64,000 nucleotides of DNA from Athripsodes cinereus (taxonomy: Eukaryota; Arthropoda; Insecta; Trichoptera; Leptoceridae), in contig OX388307.1 of assembly GCA_947579605.1 (NCBI GenBank), positions 13,183,237 to 13,247,236 of the forward strand. The letters are read 5' to 3'. Made by a program: the position numbers and the translations under genes. Shown here in pieces: positions 21,996 through 35,800 of this stretch (positions within the stretch are counted from its first letter, which is position 1; the number at the start of each line of letters is the position of its first letter). A model generated the notes under the pieces. The model searched no databases. It saw only the letters and a program-made list of their open reading frames with translations, and had not been told where the DNA came from.

Positions 21996-24253
21996 TATAA
22001 TTTTATCAAGATATAGATATGTGTAAGGAAATATAGACACCTATCTCATTTATCAAGTACTGGTCAAATTCCCGCTCGATACAGCAGAATCATTTCTCCA
22101 TAAGATATTCATAAAATTATCAATTTATTGACTTCTTACAAAATTAAATTTTATGGTTTATCTTAATTTGTATGACATTGAAAAGTTAACGTAAACCCAA
22201 TAAAAAATTAGATTCTAATAAGTATGTTCATAAAATGCAAGTGTAAAAAACACTTAACTAATATCTCACGTAGATAAACGACAAAGGAATAATATGCAGT
22301 AGGTAGCTGTTATTTCATGAGTTGGCAAAAGGTGTATTCTTCACAAATAAAAACTAGGTACCTATATTATCATACTTTAGTAACTTAATCTCATCGCGTT
22401 CTCAGAAAGTATTATAGTTAAGGCTTCAAACTTCTTAATGGTATTTTATTCACCATTATAATAATATCACGTAATGGTAGGTACTGTTACTCAAATAGCA
22501 TTTTAAAACTTTTACTAACATACAATATATGTATCTAGATACTGGTGCGATGAACGAATATAATATATAACATAGAGTTCAGCAAATGCCATTTAAATAC
22601 CCAAATGTAAAAGTGTGTTATAATGTGGGAACACAAGGATTAGTTGGAAGAGATCGCACCATTGCGATAATCTCGGCCTCTGTATATTAATTTTATTTAA
22701 TCTGAATGCATTTCTCTATAAAATTGTATGTAAGGATTGTTTCACTATACAGTAAAGAATGAGTAAATAAATTATGTAAACATTTCTCGAGAAACAAATA
22801 TAATATAATAAAGGATAAATTAATAATAAAATAATATATTTGGTTTATATTAATATCACGACATTTATGAAAACACTAAGCAAACTCTCACATTCATTTT
22901 GTAATAGGGAGAATATTGTACATACCTACTATTAAGAAAACATTCTGTACATAATATTAGAAAGGCGTATTCTAGACACACAGTTTAATAAATTTATATG
23001 AAATAAACATTCCCCATTATTCGCTTTCATTGGAATTAAATTCGAAAAACAGGTTGAATATCACATGAATATATTTATATTGTAATACACACATAAGTCG
23101 CACGAAACAGCGATGGGAGAATTACTTACTCGCCACCAAAAATACGAAATTTAAATTCTCTTGGTGTTATATCCCATTTAAAATATTCCATTTGAGTGTA
23201 CAACACGTAGTATTTAACGGCTCTCTAACTATTTACGACATCAACACATTTTTCACAACTATGTACTATATATAAGCTTCCTGTTGTTGAATACTTCTTT
23301 ATATATATATTTTTTTTTATCGAATGTTTTATGTTCTGTTGATGATAATGTGTAAATCTTCATAAATCTTCTTTGTACTCGAAGCAAAACAACAAAGGTG
23401 AGTATCATTTCTATTATTATTTATTGTTTCCCCAATCAACACTCTTTATTCTTACTTATCACTTAACATGTTGAGACAAATAATAGTGAACGGAAATCTC
23501 CTGAATTATTTACTAGCTGACGGAAAACAAGTAAATGGAGCCCATCAACAAATAATACTTCATTGCAAGTTTATATTATTTGTAAGGTAAAAAATAAGAA
23601 AAAATCCTTAAAACAACCAATAAAATATATCTCTAGTAGAAATATATTTCAAATATAATAAATACGACGCGACATAAATTCTCAGGGACATGATTAATTT
23701 CTGTCTCTATTGAAAGTGGTAGAGCGTCGCACACTTGTGTGTCGTGTCCTAGATTCACTATAGTCCTTGTAATGACGAGTATATTTTAGTACCAAAGGAT
23801 ATTAACAGAAAAACCGTAAGCGTTAATGTTAAATGAGGTAGAAGTTGGGCAATGGGAGAATGCGGAAATAATATCAATGGTACATATACTATGAAGACTG
23901 AATTCTGAGATAAGCTTAAATATATTATGTACATAGTATTAATTGAAATCTAACGAGTGTAGAATATCTTCCATACTGATACATTTCTCAATAATAATTA
24001 ACATTGGAATTCATTAGATATTATAAGGTTCAATATTCGATGTGCCCTTAGTGTAACCGTTATCCTGTTGTAGCCATTAATTTCATTTAACTTGTTTGTA
24101 CATCCAATAAAATTCAAAATTATACTATCTTATACCAAAATGTAACGAATAGTTAAATTGACCCTCAGTGTAGCCTACCAGATACATCTGATACAATAAT
24201 TTTATGAATGAAAACTGATCAGTTGAATTTTGATAGAAATGATTAAAAATCTT
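21996..24253. other. Gene-less AT-rich stretch
   Basis: Nothing supportable is seen over about 2.2 kb. Confidence 0.5.
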
Positions 24254-24410
24254 TCACTACTACTATTATGTCATCAAGGCACATCCCACAAGAGGGGTAG
24301 CCAACAGATCAGCTGCGTGTAATAAATATGCAAGCTGTTATCTCCATGTCAATAAAAAATTAAACATTCAAGAAAAGGGGCAAACCTCAATGTTAAAAAA
24401 TGGCAATCAC
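24254..24410 (-). mobile_element. SINE A copy
   Basis: The plus strand reads cactactactatt, aaggcacatcccacaag, ggggtagcc, gatcagctgcgtgtaataaa, tccatgtcaataaa and caaacctcaatgtt. This is the order of the full-length SINE A at 59876-60136, also inverted here. The tRNA-like head is missing or unrecognisable. Confidence 0.78.
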
Positions 24411-24502
24411 GAGTCACTGAGGATCTCTCTAATAGTTTCTTACTTTTGGTGTAAATTAGTTGCCCACAATTACGTATTATTGGATTATTTGTAAGACAAA
24501 AT

Positions 24503-25245
24503 TAAGGGCTGCCTCAGGATGACCATCCCCTAAAGTGGAGAAGGCAGAGATAACGGAACGCCAAATAGATCTATCCTAACACACTTCCTTCGCTTCCTCC
24601 ATATTCATACAATTTCTCATGCACGCACGTCCGGTTCCTCTTACTCAACACACGGCCGTCCTTGAGAATTTGATCCACGTGACCAAGCCACGTAGTTCTC
24701 GGACGTCCGAGCTTCCTCACAGCCTTTCTTTCAGACAAGTATATCCTCTTTGTCATTCTTACCTCGTTAAATCGTTCAACATGTCCAAACTATCGTAGTT
24801 TATTTACGCGCATTCGTCCACAACACTCTTCTTGCATCCGCTCATTCTCCTAATATCCTCATTCTTCACTCTATCATGTAGTATTTTACCAACCATTCTT
24901 CTCAAAGATCGCATCTTCACTGCATTTAATCCACTTTCGTCCTTCTTCAGCCACGTCCATGTCTCGTTTGTATACGTAAGTGATGGTACCAGAATGGTAT
25001 TATGTACCAGTATTTTAGCCATATTCAACACATTACCATTGCTGACAATGGGTGGGGTAGTAAGTGCACCGTTCACTCAAGCGCCGGCCACTTTCTTTCT
25101 TTCAATGTCCCTATCGCATCTCCCATCCCTCGCAAATATACATCCCAAATATACATACTCGCTTACTTGCTCCAAACATTCATCGTCAACTTTTAACTCG
25201 CAAATCGTTTTTTCATTCTCTCTTTCAAACACTATTGTTAGAAAT
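24503..25245 (-). pseudogene. LINE G, C-terminal fragment (RTE-like)
   Basis: Read on the minus strand from about 25245, the sequence encodes an EQVSEYVYLG block and then NETWTWLKKDESGLNAVKMRSLRRMVG. Next come NEDIRRMSGCKK and LGRPRTTWLGHVDQIL, ending in an IWRS-like tryptophan segment followed by a short 3' region. The order (YLG, ETWT, RSLRRM, GRPR-TW, WR) is that of the post-RT C-terminus of RTE-type LINEs. The family is different from the copies at 9.7 and 17.2 kb. Several stops and frameshifts break it (open pieces at 24571-24756 and 24804-25076). Plus-strand frames over this region are shadows. Confidence 0.82.
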
Positions 25246-25686
25246 GAATCTATTTATTTCTTATTTTGACGCCTACTACGTATAATGATTTTGAACAGAA
25301 ATTGTTTCGTAGCAATAATGTCAACAACAAAAATTCTGACGGAGATATGTTTTAATATAAATATTTTTTTACAAAAGACTTGTAAACCTAATAATAGTTA
25401 ATGTTGACTCTAAAAACATTATTTTATACGTCAAAGAAAAGTACATAATTTCATTCCAGGTACTTGCATCTATTACAAAGTGATTCCTAAGAAAATGTTT
25501 TAATCTAATATTGCTTTGGAAGGAGACAGGGTACACTGTCGTCAAGTAGGTACCTACCTACATAACGAGTTAAAATGATGTTGTTTTTCTGTTATAATGC
25601 TATTACAAGTTATCAGGTTTACATAAAATTGTTGTTGATGTAGGTAGATTAGGCCATCTTCTTTAGTCTCAATCCAATTATTATAA
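25246..25686. other. Gene-less AT-rich stretch
   Basis: Nothing supportable is seen. Confidence 0.45.
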
Positions 25687-25800
25687 AATTAACATAACAT
25701 AACATAACACGTGTAGACAATTCACACAGACCGAGCTAGTCCCAAACTAAGATATGAATCTTGTATTATGGGTACTAACACGGCGATACACATTAATGCT
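25687..25800 (-). mobile_element. SINE C, 3' part
   Basis: The plus strand reads (aacat)n, gacaattcacacagaccgag, agtcccaaactaagat and ttgtattatgggtactaaca. It parallels 31470-31600 block by block. The pentanucleotide run is the 3' tail in the minus-strand sense. Confidence 0.7.
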
Positions 25801-25920
25801 AAAATATTCATATTTTGTTTATAAAGGAATTGGTACTTAAATTGGCCACTTCCATCATGAACGTTGTACAAAATCAATAAATGAAGATGGAATAGATAAA
25901 CTTTAGCATTTATTAATATT

Positions 25921-26010
25921 GATTTAGAGATGAGCGTCAGTCTGATTGCAATGTTAAGAATTTTCAATCGGGAGATTTTGGGTTCAAACCACGCAACCAT
26001 CTTCCTCCTC
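25921..26010 (+). repeat. tRNA-like SINE head
   Basis: A near-consensus Pol III B-box, GGGTTCAAACC (25979-25989), follows a region with gcaatgttaagaattttcaa, resembling a decayed tRNA-like head on the plus strand. No complete cloverleaf can be folded, so this is not called a tRNA gene. Confidence 0.45.
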
Positions 26011-26422
26011 TATAACAAGTGTTTGTTTTAATGTGTAACGATCCTAACAAAAAGATGAACAAATTTAAATAACAAACTTCAAATAAATATCACATAAGAC
26101 AGAAGATACGCGAATGAACGTCTAGGTTTCGATTCCCTGCAAAGGCAAAATGAAGAAGAATCTTTTTGCGTGTATTTCATGTATATGTAATTTTATGTGG
26201 ACCGTCTAGTTAATTCTTGGTACTATCGGACTAACCCGATATGTGGGAATTGTTTATATAATATGTGATGTTATTTAATTTCAAAATATGATTTTTAGCT
26301 GTGAGATAAAAGCCCGAGAAATCACAGTTATACAAATATTATAGAATACACGTGCCAAGGATTCTCAAAAATCCAAGAATGGGTCCTTACGTATTTTGTT
26401 AATTCATTTATATTTGATTTCT

Positions 26423-26582
26423 TCGGTAGCCTGGAGGTAGAGTCTCGGCTTCATGAACAAGAGGTGCGCGGTTCGATCCTAGGTGCAGGCAAATTTCTCT
26501 TTCACGACACAAGTTTTAAGCTTACTGTGAAAGGAGTATAAGGTTGTATTTGGGTTTATGACTAAAACCCAAATACATCTTC
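26423..26582 (+). mobile_element. SINE B copy
   Basis: It begins tcggtagcctggaggtagag (A-box region), has B-box ggttcgatcct and the body ctttcacgacacaag and cttactgtgaaagg. It ends gttgtatttgggttta and acccaaatacatctt. It is fairly intact and directly followed by a SINE A copy on the opposite strand. Confidence 0.85.
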
Positions 26583-26585
26583 TAA

Positions 26586-26765
26586 AATAATCATCACAGC
26601 ATGTTCCATAAGAGAGGTAGCCAGCAAACTAGATGCATGCAATAAACATGTAAATTGTTATCTTTGTGCCAATAAAACATAAGACAATCAAAGTGAGTAG
26701 CAAACCTCATAGCTAAAATGAAGACTTTTTTAAAACACCTACCTTCTTTGTGGAAAATAGTGGGA
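26586..26765 (-). mobile_element. SINE A copy
   Basis: The plus strand shows tcatcacagcatgttccata, gaggtagccagcaaac, gcaataaacatg, tttgtgccaataaaa and gcaaacctcatagctaaaat, then aacacctaccttct. These are the ordered blocks of SINE A. It is diverged, with the head region incomplete. Confidence 0.75.
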
Positions 26766-27904
26766 GACTAAACGGAAATTGGTTAAAATATAATTTGATA
26801 AATAGTTATCTTATACATACTTTTTACTGAACGAATGAAAGCTAAAACTTTGATTTTTGATCTTTCCTCCAACAACCAAGTTACTATTATATTACATCTA
26901 ATGTTAAAAGTTTCAAATTGCTTCACATAAAATTTTCAGGTTATTTAAAAAAGTTTTTTCATTCGCATCGCTATTACTCGAATCATTCGTATTTTAACGG
27001 ATATAAAACGAAAGTAGAAACGGATACGGTAAAATGCAAGGAAATATGAATACGGATTATTTCAACTACCTATCAGATAAAACTGTTATTTTTACAAGGT
27101 AGATAATAAAAGTAATATTGCCTATAATTATTCAACTATCTTTATTTTTCATGAATAGAAGCGTATCTATTATGCAAGTTTATGAGTCATCAATAAATAT
27201 TTGGTGAAGTCAAAGGGAAAAGAAAGAGAGGATTAGGTATTGATTTTATCAAAATTGTTTAATAACACGGCTGATGGTGTAATAAGTATAGTATTTAGAT
27301 GAATGTTATAAAAAAACACTGAATAATATTTTTTTTTATTCTTACAATCTAACAGAATCAAACAGGCATTACATAGCATGTTAACAAATTACATACTCAA
27401 CATGTGGACCAGCATGTTGAGTATGTGAACTGTAAAACTTAAGAAAAAAAAGTTTAAGTTAAATGTATTCAATTACAAAATTAAAATTACTCAAAATTAA
27501 AATCAAAACCCAAATCACCCAAAATTAAAACAATATCCAGAGTAAATTGATAGTTTTCGATCGCCGACAAACCCCACACAACGACACCAATTCAGAACGA
27601 ATTACAAAGCCCAGTAAAAATATGCATAATAATATGTAGGTTAAAGGATTCACATAGAGTGTTGCGTTTTAATAAAGATAACGGAATACTTATTGTATGT
27701 TTGTAATTTATGTATTGTGTTGTCAGTTTTCTGTGAGTGTCTCTATAAAATAAAAATAAAAAATACGTGGCATGATGGAATTATTATAAAATTTATATAC
27801 TTATACGATAACGGCATCTTATTCAGTTGAGGTATCTATTGAACATACGAGTCATTCTCCTTGTGCCATAAAAATAAATTCACTTTTTTGAAATAAGCCC
27901 AAAT
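26766..27904. other. Gene-less AT-rich stretch
   Basis: Contains one hairpin (27391-27426, listed separately); otherwise nothing supportable. Confidence 0.45.
27391..27426. repeat. Perfect 14-bp inverted repeat
   Basis: acatactcaacatg (27391-27404) and its exact inverse (27413-27426) are separated by 8 bp. It could form a short stem-loop. It is too short for a microRNA precursor, and no associated gene is visible. Confidence 0.7.
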
Positions 27905-28168
27905 AAATTCCAGACACCTTCACAGTGTGATTGTGTACTATACACATTCTCAATATAAATTCCAGACACCTTCACAGTGTGATTGTGTACTATACACATT
28001 CTCAATATAAATTCCAGACACCTTCACAGTGTGATTGTGTACTATACACATTCTCAATATAAATTCCAGACACCTTCACAGTGTGATTGTGTACTATACA
28101 CATTCTCAATATAAATTCCAGACACCTTCACAGTGTGATTGTGTACTATACACATTCTCAATATAAAT
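27905..28168. repeat. 52-bp tandem array, 5 copies
   Basis: The marker ccagac recurs at 27910, 27962, 28014, 28066 and 28118, a constant 52-bp spacing. No difference between units is visible, which implies recent expansion or homogenisation. Each unit holds a small inverted repeat, TGTGTA-cta-TACACA. Confidence 0.95.
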
Positions 28169-29607
28169 TTTTGATAATGCGTGTTTTGGAAGGATGGTCG
28201 TCTTTGTTATTAATTTCATTGCGTTTAATAATTTTGAAAAATACATAATTTAACCGAAAATATCGATTTGTGTGCGTGAGTAAAACACGTGGAACATCTT
28301 AAAGTATGTGTGTGTTTAAGAACTCTGCAACATTAAGTATACAACATGAATAAACAATAATATTCTTCTGTTCTATATAACTTTCGATGCGAAGAAATAA
28401 TTACATTGATGAGAATAATATTGGGATTCATCTGAATAATATTATTCAAATACAGCATTATAATATCTGAATAAGTATATCGTTTATAGCATTCCATTTT
28501 AACATAAGAAAACAAACGAAACATTTCGTTTGCTTGTTATGTCTTAATTATTAAAACAACGGTCAAAGCACTTGGCAAAGGTTGAAGAAATTATTATTTA
28601 ATATTACAGTCGAAAATAAACGAAAAAAATAAATAGGCTTATAAAGTTTGAATAATTTCATATTAAAATATAACAAAAACTTAATCAATATGGCAAAATT
28701 GTAAAGAGTTGTAAATACTTTTTTCAATGAAAATAGAACATAAAAAAATCAAAGGTTTTTTGTAAAAAAATTCAAACAAGTATAAAGTGGCATAGTTCTG
28801 TTTCAACAAGTCTGTACAGTTATATACTTTTTTAGTTGTTCTTTTCATTTTTAAAAATTACCTTCTATTGAATGCAGCATATTTTAATGAATTTTGTGGT
28901 GTTTGACATAATAATTCAATGTCGCATACGAATAAAAAAAATCCATGTTTAAATAGAACAATAGTAATGATTAATACTTGAATGAGAACAATGAAAAAGT
29001 CACCTATTGTTTACCTCAACTCCACAAATATTTTTGTTCAGATTCTCTATTATTATCCTCACACAAAACCATCAGCTTGCTCGTTCTCATTTGTCGGCTT
29101 TGCACTTTTCTAGCATCAATTTTCTTGATAGAAAAAGTCAGATATTCTACAATGGAAATACGACCATTAATGTTGGCAGCCACCTTTGAAAACAAACAAC
29201 AGAGTACGAATTTAGTTACTCCAGGAATAACAAAGAGTAGGCGCCTAATTTGACAAATATTTACTTTGACAATTTAAAACAGGTATATCTAACTATTTTC
29301 ATTGTTTTCCAAGTAAAATAATTACGGTGTCCATTCATAAAAAAATTAAATATGTACCGAAATAGAATCAAGTCGTGATTTAAATATTCATAGAAACATG
29401 TTTTTTAGTATTCTTTGTGTTTCAGGTTAATAACCCATATTGTGGGTGATAAAAAACCTAGTATAAAGATAATATCTATTAAGCTGAATTTTATCATCTA
29501 AAAACAAAACTTTTAACCAAGCCTAGGACAGTTACTGTTCATAGAAGAAAAATATGAACTAGACGGAAGCAAACAACATAACGGTGAATTTCTTAAAATC
29601 TCTATTT
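28169..29607. other. Gene-less AT-rich stretch
   Basis: The 91-codon frame at 28978-29253 has no recognised motif, splice context or codon signature; nothing else is seen. Confidence 0.45.
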
Positions 29608-29830
29608 CGTGGAGTAACGGGTAAAGAATTGGTCTCCCACTCTTTTCCGTAAGTTTTCGAGTGTCTCGTAAAAGATAGGTATTAAATAATCAACATTATG
29701 CATCTAAATTTAGTGATGAGATTTGTCAACTAACCTGAATGTGTGACATTTTGCATGTTTATTACATATGGTTTGTCTGGTGATTACACCGCTTGTGGGA
29801 TATGTCATGGTGGTGTAGTGGTAGTAGTAA
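29608..29830 (+). mobile_element. SINE A, near full length, sense strand
   Basis: This copy reads in the sense direction. It starts with the tRNA-like head cgtggagtaacgggtaaaga, ttggtctcccactc and a B-box-like ttttcgagtgtc. The middle block follows (cctgaatgtgtgacatt, gcatgtttattacat), then the LINE-like tail (ccgcttgtgggatatg, tggtgtagtggtagtagtaa). The order and tail agree with the copy at 59876-60136 read on the minus strand. Confidence 0.85.
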
Positions 29831-31469
29831 ATTCATGCATATTTATAATGGATATAATATAAATTTTTAAAATGATCTTACATTCAACAAGCATACAGAT
29901 TGTAGATTTGTAAATCCGTTAAAGACTTTTTTAATTTCAATCATATACGCTTTAGAATTTTCATATCTTATAGGTAACTGGTAGCTGGCTGGCTCCAATT
30001 ACAAGTAGTTTTCAAATATTTGGCTTACGTTGACTGGATGTATAAAAATTTAAGCCTTGCACACAAATACATAGTTAACATGTACACATAGTGAGATGTT
30101 AAAAGTTTGCTTCGCACATCTGTTGGCATAAAAATTACTGTGAAATTAACCACGAAAACCAACTTACAACCAAGTACTCTTGCATCATAAAAAGTGGAAC
30201 ATGTCGATCAAGTTTTGCTTGATAATATATAATTAAACGTACGAAGCGTCGTCGTTAGTTTGGTATAACATAAAAAAAAACTATACGAGGTAGCTAGTTG
30301 AAGCAATTTTGGGAATAGTGCCAAATTTATGAGCAGCACTCAGAAGCGAACTGCTATGTTGGTAGTTCGTGCTAGATATTACATACTAAACCAAATTTTA
30401 TGAGAAGTGTTTTCGATGAAAGTGTTAAATAGATTTTTGACTCACAGGTGATTGACTTTCATTCTATTGTCGCAGAATGTGATCCGAAATTCTGTTCAAA
30501 ATATGTTTCGTAGAGAAAACTTTGAGAATACTTCATAACCTCACAAGATTTATCAAAATAAGGCTTAAATTTTGATGATGAACTGTTAAATACTATGTAC
30601 GAAATGGTTGTCTTGATTGGATAATATTCTCAAACTACATTTAATGAAAAAAACATTGTTCTTTTGACCATAAAATTCTCGTTGGGTGGATAATTATGAT
30701 ATTTATTTAATTTCTTTGACAATACCACAACAGCGATGTGAGTTCATTAAGTTTGAGTTGACGTTTATTTTATGACAATAACTTGGTGAGTCGATACCTG
30801 ATTACTGTAGCTATTATTTAATTAATTATAACTCAAACAGTTTTCGTTTATTTCCATAAAAAAGGCGATTTTAGTAAACTAAGTAAAGGTGACTCGATTG
30901 GATCAAATATGTCTGGAAATGAGAAGATTCTGAAGAATGTAGATAAATTAATAAAGCTGAAGGATAATATACTATAGAGTGTGTGCTTGGTATTTAGGGA
31001 GAGTTAAATAAACCATGTTACATTTTGGAAATATATGTGCACTTTAATGTAACAAGATGAAGTATATAATGTAGAAGTTGTGGTCACTAATCCAACTCTA
31101 TTGTGTGATAGAAACAATTACTAGGTGAATGAACTGTGGTAATGTTATTGTTTCAAGTAAAATAATACTAATACTTAGGAGGTAACAAAGTAGAAAATTG
31201 CCCCAAAATGTTTATATTAGCAACAATACACATTGTGTTAAATGAGTGTGGATAAATAAACGTAAATTCGTAATATTATTCAGCACATGTTGTATGTGGG
31301 TTATAAACCGTTTATGTTTACGGATATTGTTATAAAAAACGTACCCAAGTTTGGTGTTAACAAAAGTTGCTGAAAACCTCGGAACGAAAAACATTCTCAC
31401 GATCCACTAAGGTCAGTTGAATATTATTACTTTCAATACGATACGTTTGTCCAAATTGCCTTTTAGACT
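29831..31469. other. Gene-less AT-rich stretch
   Basis: Nothing supportable is seen. Confidence 0.5.
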
Positions 31470-31720
31470 CTAACATAACGTAACATAACATAGCATATAT
31501 AGGGAATTCATACAGATCGAGTAAATCCCAAAGTAAGATAATATGCATTTTGTATTAAGGGTATTAACATGACCATACACATACAAACAATACACTAAGC
31601 ACATGTTCATTTAACCAGACCAAGAAAAAAAATCAAAAGGTCATTCATCTTTTTGTCCTGGCCGGGAAATGAACTCGGGATCAGGATAATTCAAAGGCAA
31701 GATCTTTACCTCCACGCCAC
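31470..31720 (-). mobile_element. SINE C with tRNA-like head
   Basis: On the minus strand the head begins near 31720 with an A-box-like gtggcgtggaggtaaagatc and a B-box-like cgagttcatttcc. The body has a tgggtactaac-type block, a tttgggac-like block and a gtgtgaattc-like block. It ends in a (TTATG)n-type tail at about 31470-31495. The tail half matches 25687-25800. The architecture (tRNA-like head, body, short simple-repeat tail) is that of an insect SINE. Confidence 0.7.
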
Positions 31721-32692
31721 ATTCTAAAACAACATTAAAAAAACAAACTTTCAAATAAAAGTTGACTCATTTCAAATGTAAACATAAGTTTATCATTTAT
31801 ACGCTGTTGGTTTAATAATAGTAAGTATAAAAATAGTATTGAAGTACTTAAATATTATGAACATGTTTGAAAACCACATATTCGCAGTTTGTAGAAAACC
31901 AATTTATAATGTTACGAGCAGCAGTAGTTTTGGTCACAATATTGCGAAATGAGTGACTATATGTTGCTCTGTGAGATTATGATGAAATTAATCCCTCTTG
32001 GAAGCTTTTGGAACACATTCGTAAGAGAAACCTATAAAATTAATAACATCATACCTGCAGTATCCCATTATTTTATATATTATATCTCTAAAAACAATGT
32101 ATAGATAGAGTAATGGTAACGGAGTAAATTACATTTTGGTAAACTGTATGGGATTATTATGAAGATACAAATATAATACCTTCATCTATAAATTCGGAAT
32201 ACTAGGTAAACCGTCAAGTGCGGATGTTGATTATAATTCACTACAACACACTTTGCAAGGAACTAAGGTCTTTCAGGAAACTACCACAAAACACAGGTAA
32301 GTTCAAAGTGGCTCACCTACAATAATAATTATGTTCCAATTACATTTATATGTAAATGAGTGAAACAAAACTTTCTACATCGATAACTCTTAAATATTAC
32401 AATAGTATGCCTAGTAGCATCTACATACAATCTACACCCAGGTATAGATACTCGTGTACAGCTCGGAAACTTCTTATCATTTACATTAATTACAGACGAA
32501 TCAGGTCAATTAATAAAACCCTCCAAGATACTTCTTTGATAAGGCCGTTTATTCAAATTAAGTGGGTCGTAGAAGTTGAATCGTAGGTATGCTGGGATCT
32601 GAATAGTATGTATATATAATAAGACAAAGTATTTCTACGTAATATTAACAGGAGACATAGGTACAATGAATAAAGGCAAAATTTACAATTTC
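31721..32692. other. Gene-less AT-rich stretch
   Basis: The frame 32356-32586 has no recognised motif; nothing else is seen. Confidence 0.45.
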
Positions 32693-32890
32693 CAGCTACA
32701 CCGTCACGGTCCAACCCGCATGTGGGGTACCTAGCTGTAGATCAACCGCATGTGGGGTACCTAGCTGTAGATCAACCGCATGCAGTAAACATGAGATTCT
32801 CCTCTCCGTACTTTTATATATATATATAAGACATATCAGGATGGATGGTATGCCTCATTGCTAAATACTGGATGCAAATTGTTGAATACA
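32693..32890 (-). mobile_element. SINE A copy with internal 30-bp duplication
   Basis: The plus strand has caccgtcacggtc, gcagtaaacatgagat, tctcctctccgta and aggatggatggtatgcctca, the ordered blocks of SINE A. A 30-bp unit starting ccgcatgtggggtacctagc occurs at 32716 and 32746, with a third partial start at 32776. This is a local tandem duplication within the element. Confidence 0.72.
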
Positions 32891-35800
32891 TTATGAAAAC
32901 GGGTTTACGAATACCTTTATTTTACAGATCATTCAAAACTCACAGAAAAAGTGGTAGACCTACTTTTTACTAAATTATTAATGTCTCGTAATAAGTATAT
33001 GTTTTCAGACACCCTATCACTGAGAAATTAGAGACAGAAGTTTTTAATAACAATGTGAAACTCCTAAAATATTTCGCTCGTATAAATACTTAAATTTAAT
33101 GTTCAAGATAATAAATACATATTGCAATTATTACATTACTCTTTACATCACTCAATTGTCCCCATTATAACTTTATCATAAGACATTAATATAAATAATA
33201 GTACCTATGTCACAATACACATAAATACCTGAGTCGTTATGTGATGTAAAGTTTTCACAAGTTCTGTGAGTCGATCTAGTTTGTTCCGTGGAACTAAAGA
33301 GAAAGACAATTTTCTAATTCTTAGAACATTGTCTAATATCTTAAGTTTATTATTGCTGAAGCCACATAATGCTATAGATAAATAAAATTGGAAACGACAG
33401 TGTTGCTAGAAAAATATGCTGAAGAGTTTTCAATAAAACAGTGGAAAGATATACAGTTAAATTTGTAAACTGAGAAAAATTCAGATTATTTTGATGTGAT
33501 TAAAATATAATATAATAAACATTTTATTTCTCCCTCTATGCCGAAAATGAGACTCAGAATCTTTTGAGTAGACACCCAACTGTGTCTTTGGTGTGATGTG
33601 TGATGTTTACCTGAAAGGCCACTCAGTCTTATATTAATCATAGTGAAAGTAATAGTGTTTTTATCTATCTTTCTCTATACTCTATTGAAACCTAAAAAGA
33701 TACATAAAACATTATCTCATCGAGAGTATTTTGTTTTTTCTTTGTTTCTTTTCTGATATATTTTTTTTGTATTGGAATAAAGTGTTAATACTGTAATATG
33801 TTTGAATAGTGAAATTTGAAAGTGAAGAATTGAAACATCTCCGTACTTACAAAGGATACTTGCTTTGAAAAGCAAAGAAATAATAGGCTGTTTTAAATAT
33901 AAACCGTTCACATTTTCTTGTCAAAGATGTAAAAAATATTACTACAGACAAAGCATTTCAGTTAGTTACAAGAAGAAGCATTTCGTAATTATCATGATAT
34001 TTTCCTTCTACATACTAACGAAACTTTCTTATAGAAAATCGTTTCTCGGTAAATAGACATCTATTTAATAAACTTTGTTTTGAGATAAAGAAGAAGTCCG
34101 CTTGTCAAACGTTAAACACGTAGGTATTTTATATTACAAGAAGTTTTTTGAGTCTTTTCGCCATTTTAGCAATATTATATTTACCGAGAAGACACCTGAT
34201 ATTTTTTATTATATTGGGCATTAGTTATAAACTATGGATGGCACATATTATACAATTCATATTACATTATTTTGATTAAAAAATACCCTTCCCAAAATAA
34301 TAATGTGAAGTGGAACACAGTGAACCAGAGAACCAACTAAAATTAAACGATACGTTTTCATCAAAAACGTATATATTAACAATAATTATTAAACATCAAA
34401 CAAGCCTTTAACAAAAAACAAAATAGGTGATTAATTTCTGATATCAGTATAATAATGAAGGCTTTGAACATTTTGGATATGTTACAGATCGTTTTAAATT
34501 AAATATACGAGCTACTTTGTCATGAATTTACTGAAATAATTTCGCAACGTTATTTAGTAGGAGACTTAAACCACTTTACAGATTTTTGTTGTATTTTTTT
34601 TGATAATTTTGAGAACAAAGCAGGAAACAATATTAACAGATTTTTTTTAAGAAACAGAATTAAAAATAATACTTAGTATATCATTGGCGTTGCCAATATC
34701 TATAAATGTTTTATAATAGGGCTTCAGAAAAATGGAGACAAAACTTTTTTGTAAAGTAGGTGCTCGTAAAGAAAATGTATCTTGTCTTTGTAGATTTATC
34801 TTCAATACCTGTGAAGCTTTTGAAAATCAAAGAGTTTATTTAAAATGTGGGTTACGCTGTCACCTAAAAGCATTGAAAGCTGAATAGGAGTAGTATTAAG
34901 TTATAAAAAGGGGAAATAATTAGTGATCGGATTTTTTAGTATTTTACCTGAAAGAGGTAGTAGTCATCGTTTGCATATTTTATAAAAGAAAAAGTTTCTT
35001 TAGAAATAGGAGGGAAAGAGAGAGTGAGCGCTTATAAATGTATTCAGGATGAAGAATATACAAAATAAAAATGTTGTGAATATTTTAAAGAAAACACCGC
35101 ATAATCATTCTATACTATCTTTTCTGTCTTTTAATAGTCTTTCCATACTACTATAATGTCATATCGATATGTTTGATGAGTAATAAAAAATATTGTTTCG
35201 ATTGTCAAAATATCTCCATGGACCATATACGAGTACTATGCAATAAAAAGAAATTATTATTTTATACGTTCAAGCAGCGAGTACTCTGAGATGGGGTGTG
35301 TTGTCATATTTTTATTGTTTATCCTATTACCTACACGGAAAACGAACATACGACAAATTGCTATCATTGTCTATAATATTTGTATTCCGATGTAAGTATT
35401 GGAAATCTCTAGAATATTTTTGTTTTGGTATTTATAACCTGAAAGGTATTTGTACATTAGCGTGTCGAATATTTGCACAAGAAATATTTGTATTAATTCC
35501 TCTATAATTATATAACAGCTTTAAAATCCAAGCAGGTGGATTTATTAAGTACTTAGGTATCAATCGGTTTCGACTCTCATATTGAAATATCAATGTTTTA
35601 ACATAAGATGCACAAATATTCTTGAACAAATATCATGCAGTGTAGATCCATTAATCTATATTGACGGTAAAAATTTGTTACGTGTCAATGCATAATTGCG
35701 ACAACGGATAATACAAAGAACACAAATAGTAAAATGAGCGCGTGTGCAATGCATCCGCGTATTCAGAATCAGCACAATCATAACATTTAAATAAACATAT

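Noticed and set aside
24832..25269. 145-codon plus-strand open frame
   Set aside because: Antisense of the LINE G C-terminal region, whose motifs are on the minus strand.
26120..26150. B-box-like ggtttcgattcc, possible tRNA or SINE
   Set aside because: No A-box at proper spacing and no cloverleaf; at most a worn SINE B head.
27905..28168. CRISPR-like array
   Set aside because: Units are contiguous 52-bp tandem repeats without unique spacers, in an insect genome.
28978..29253. 91-codon plus-strand frame
   Set aside because: No domain, no repeat origin and no splice signals that would distinguish it from chance.
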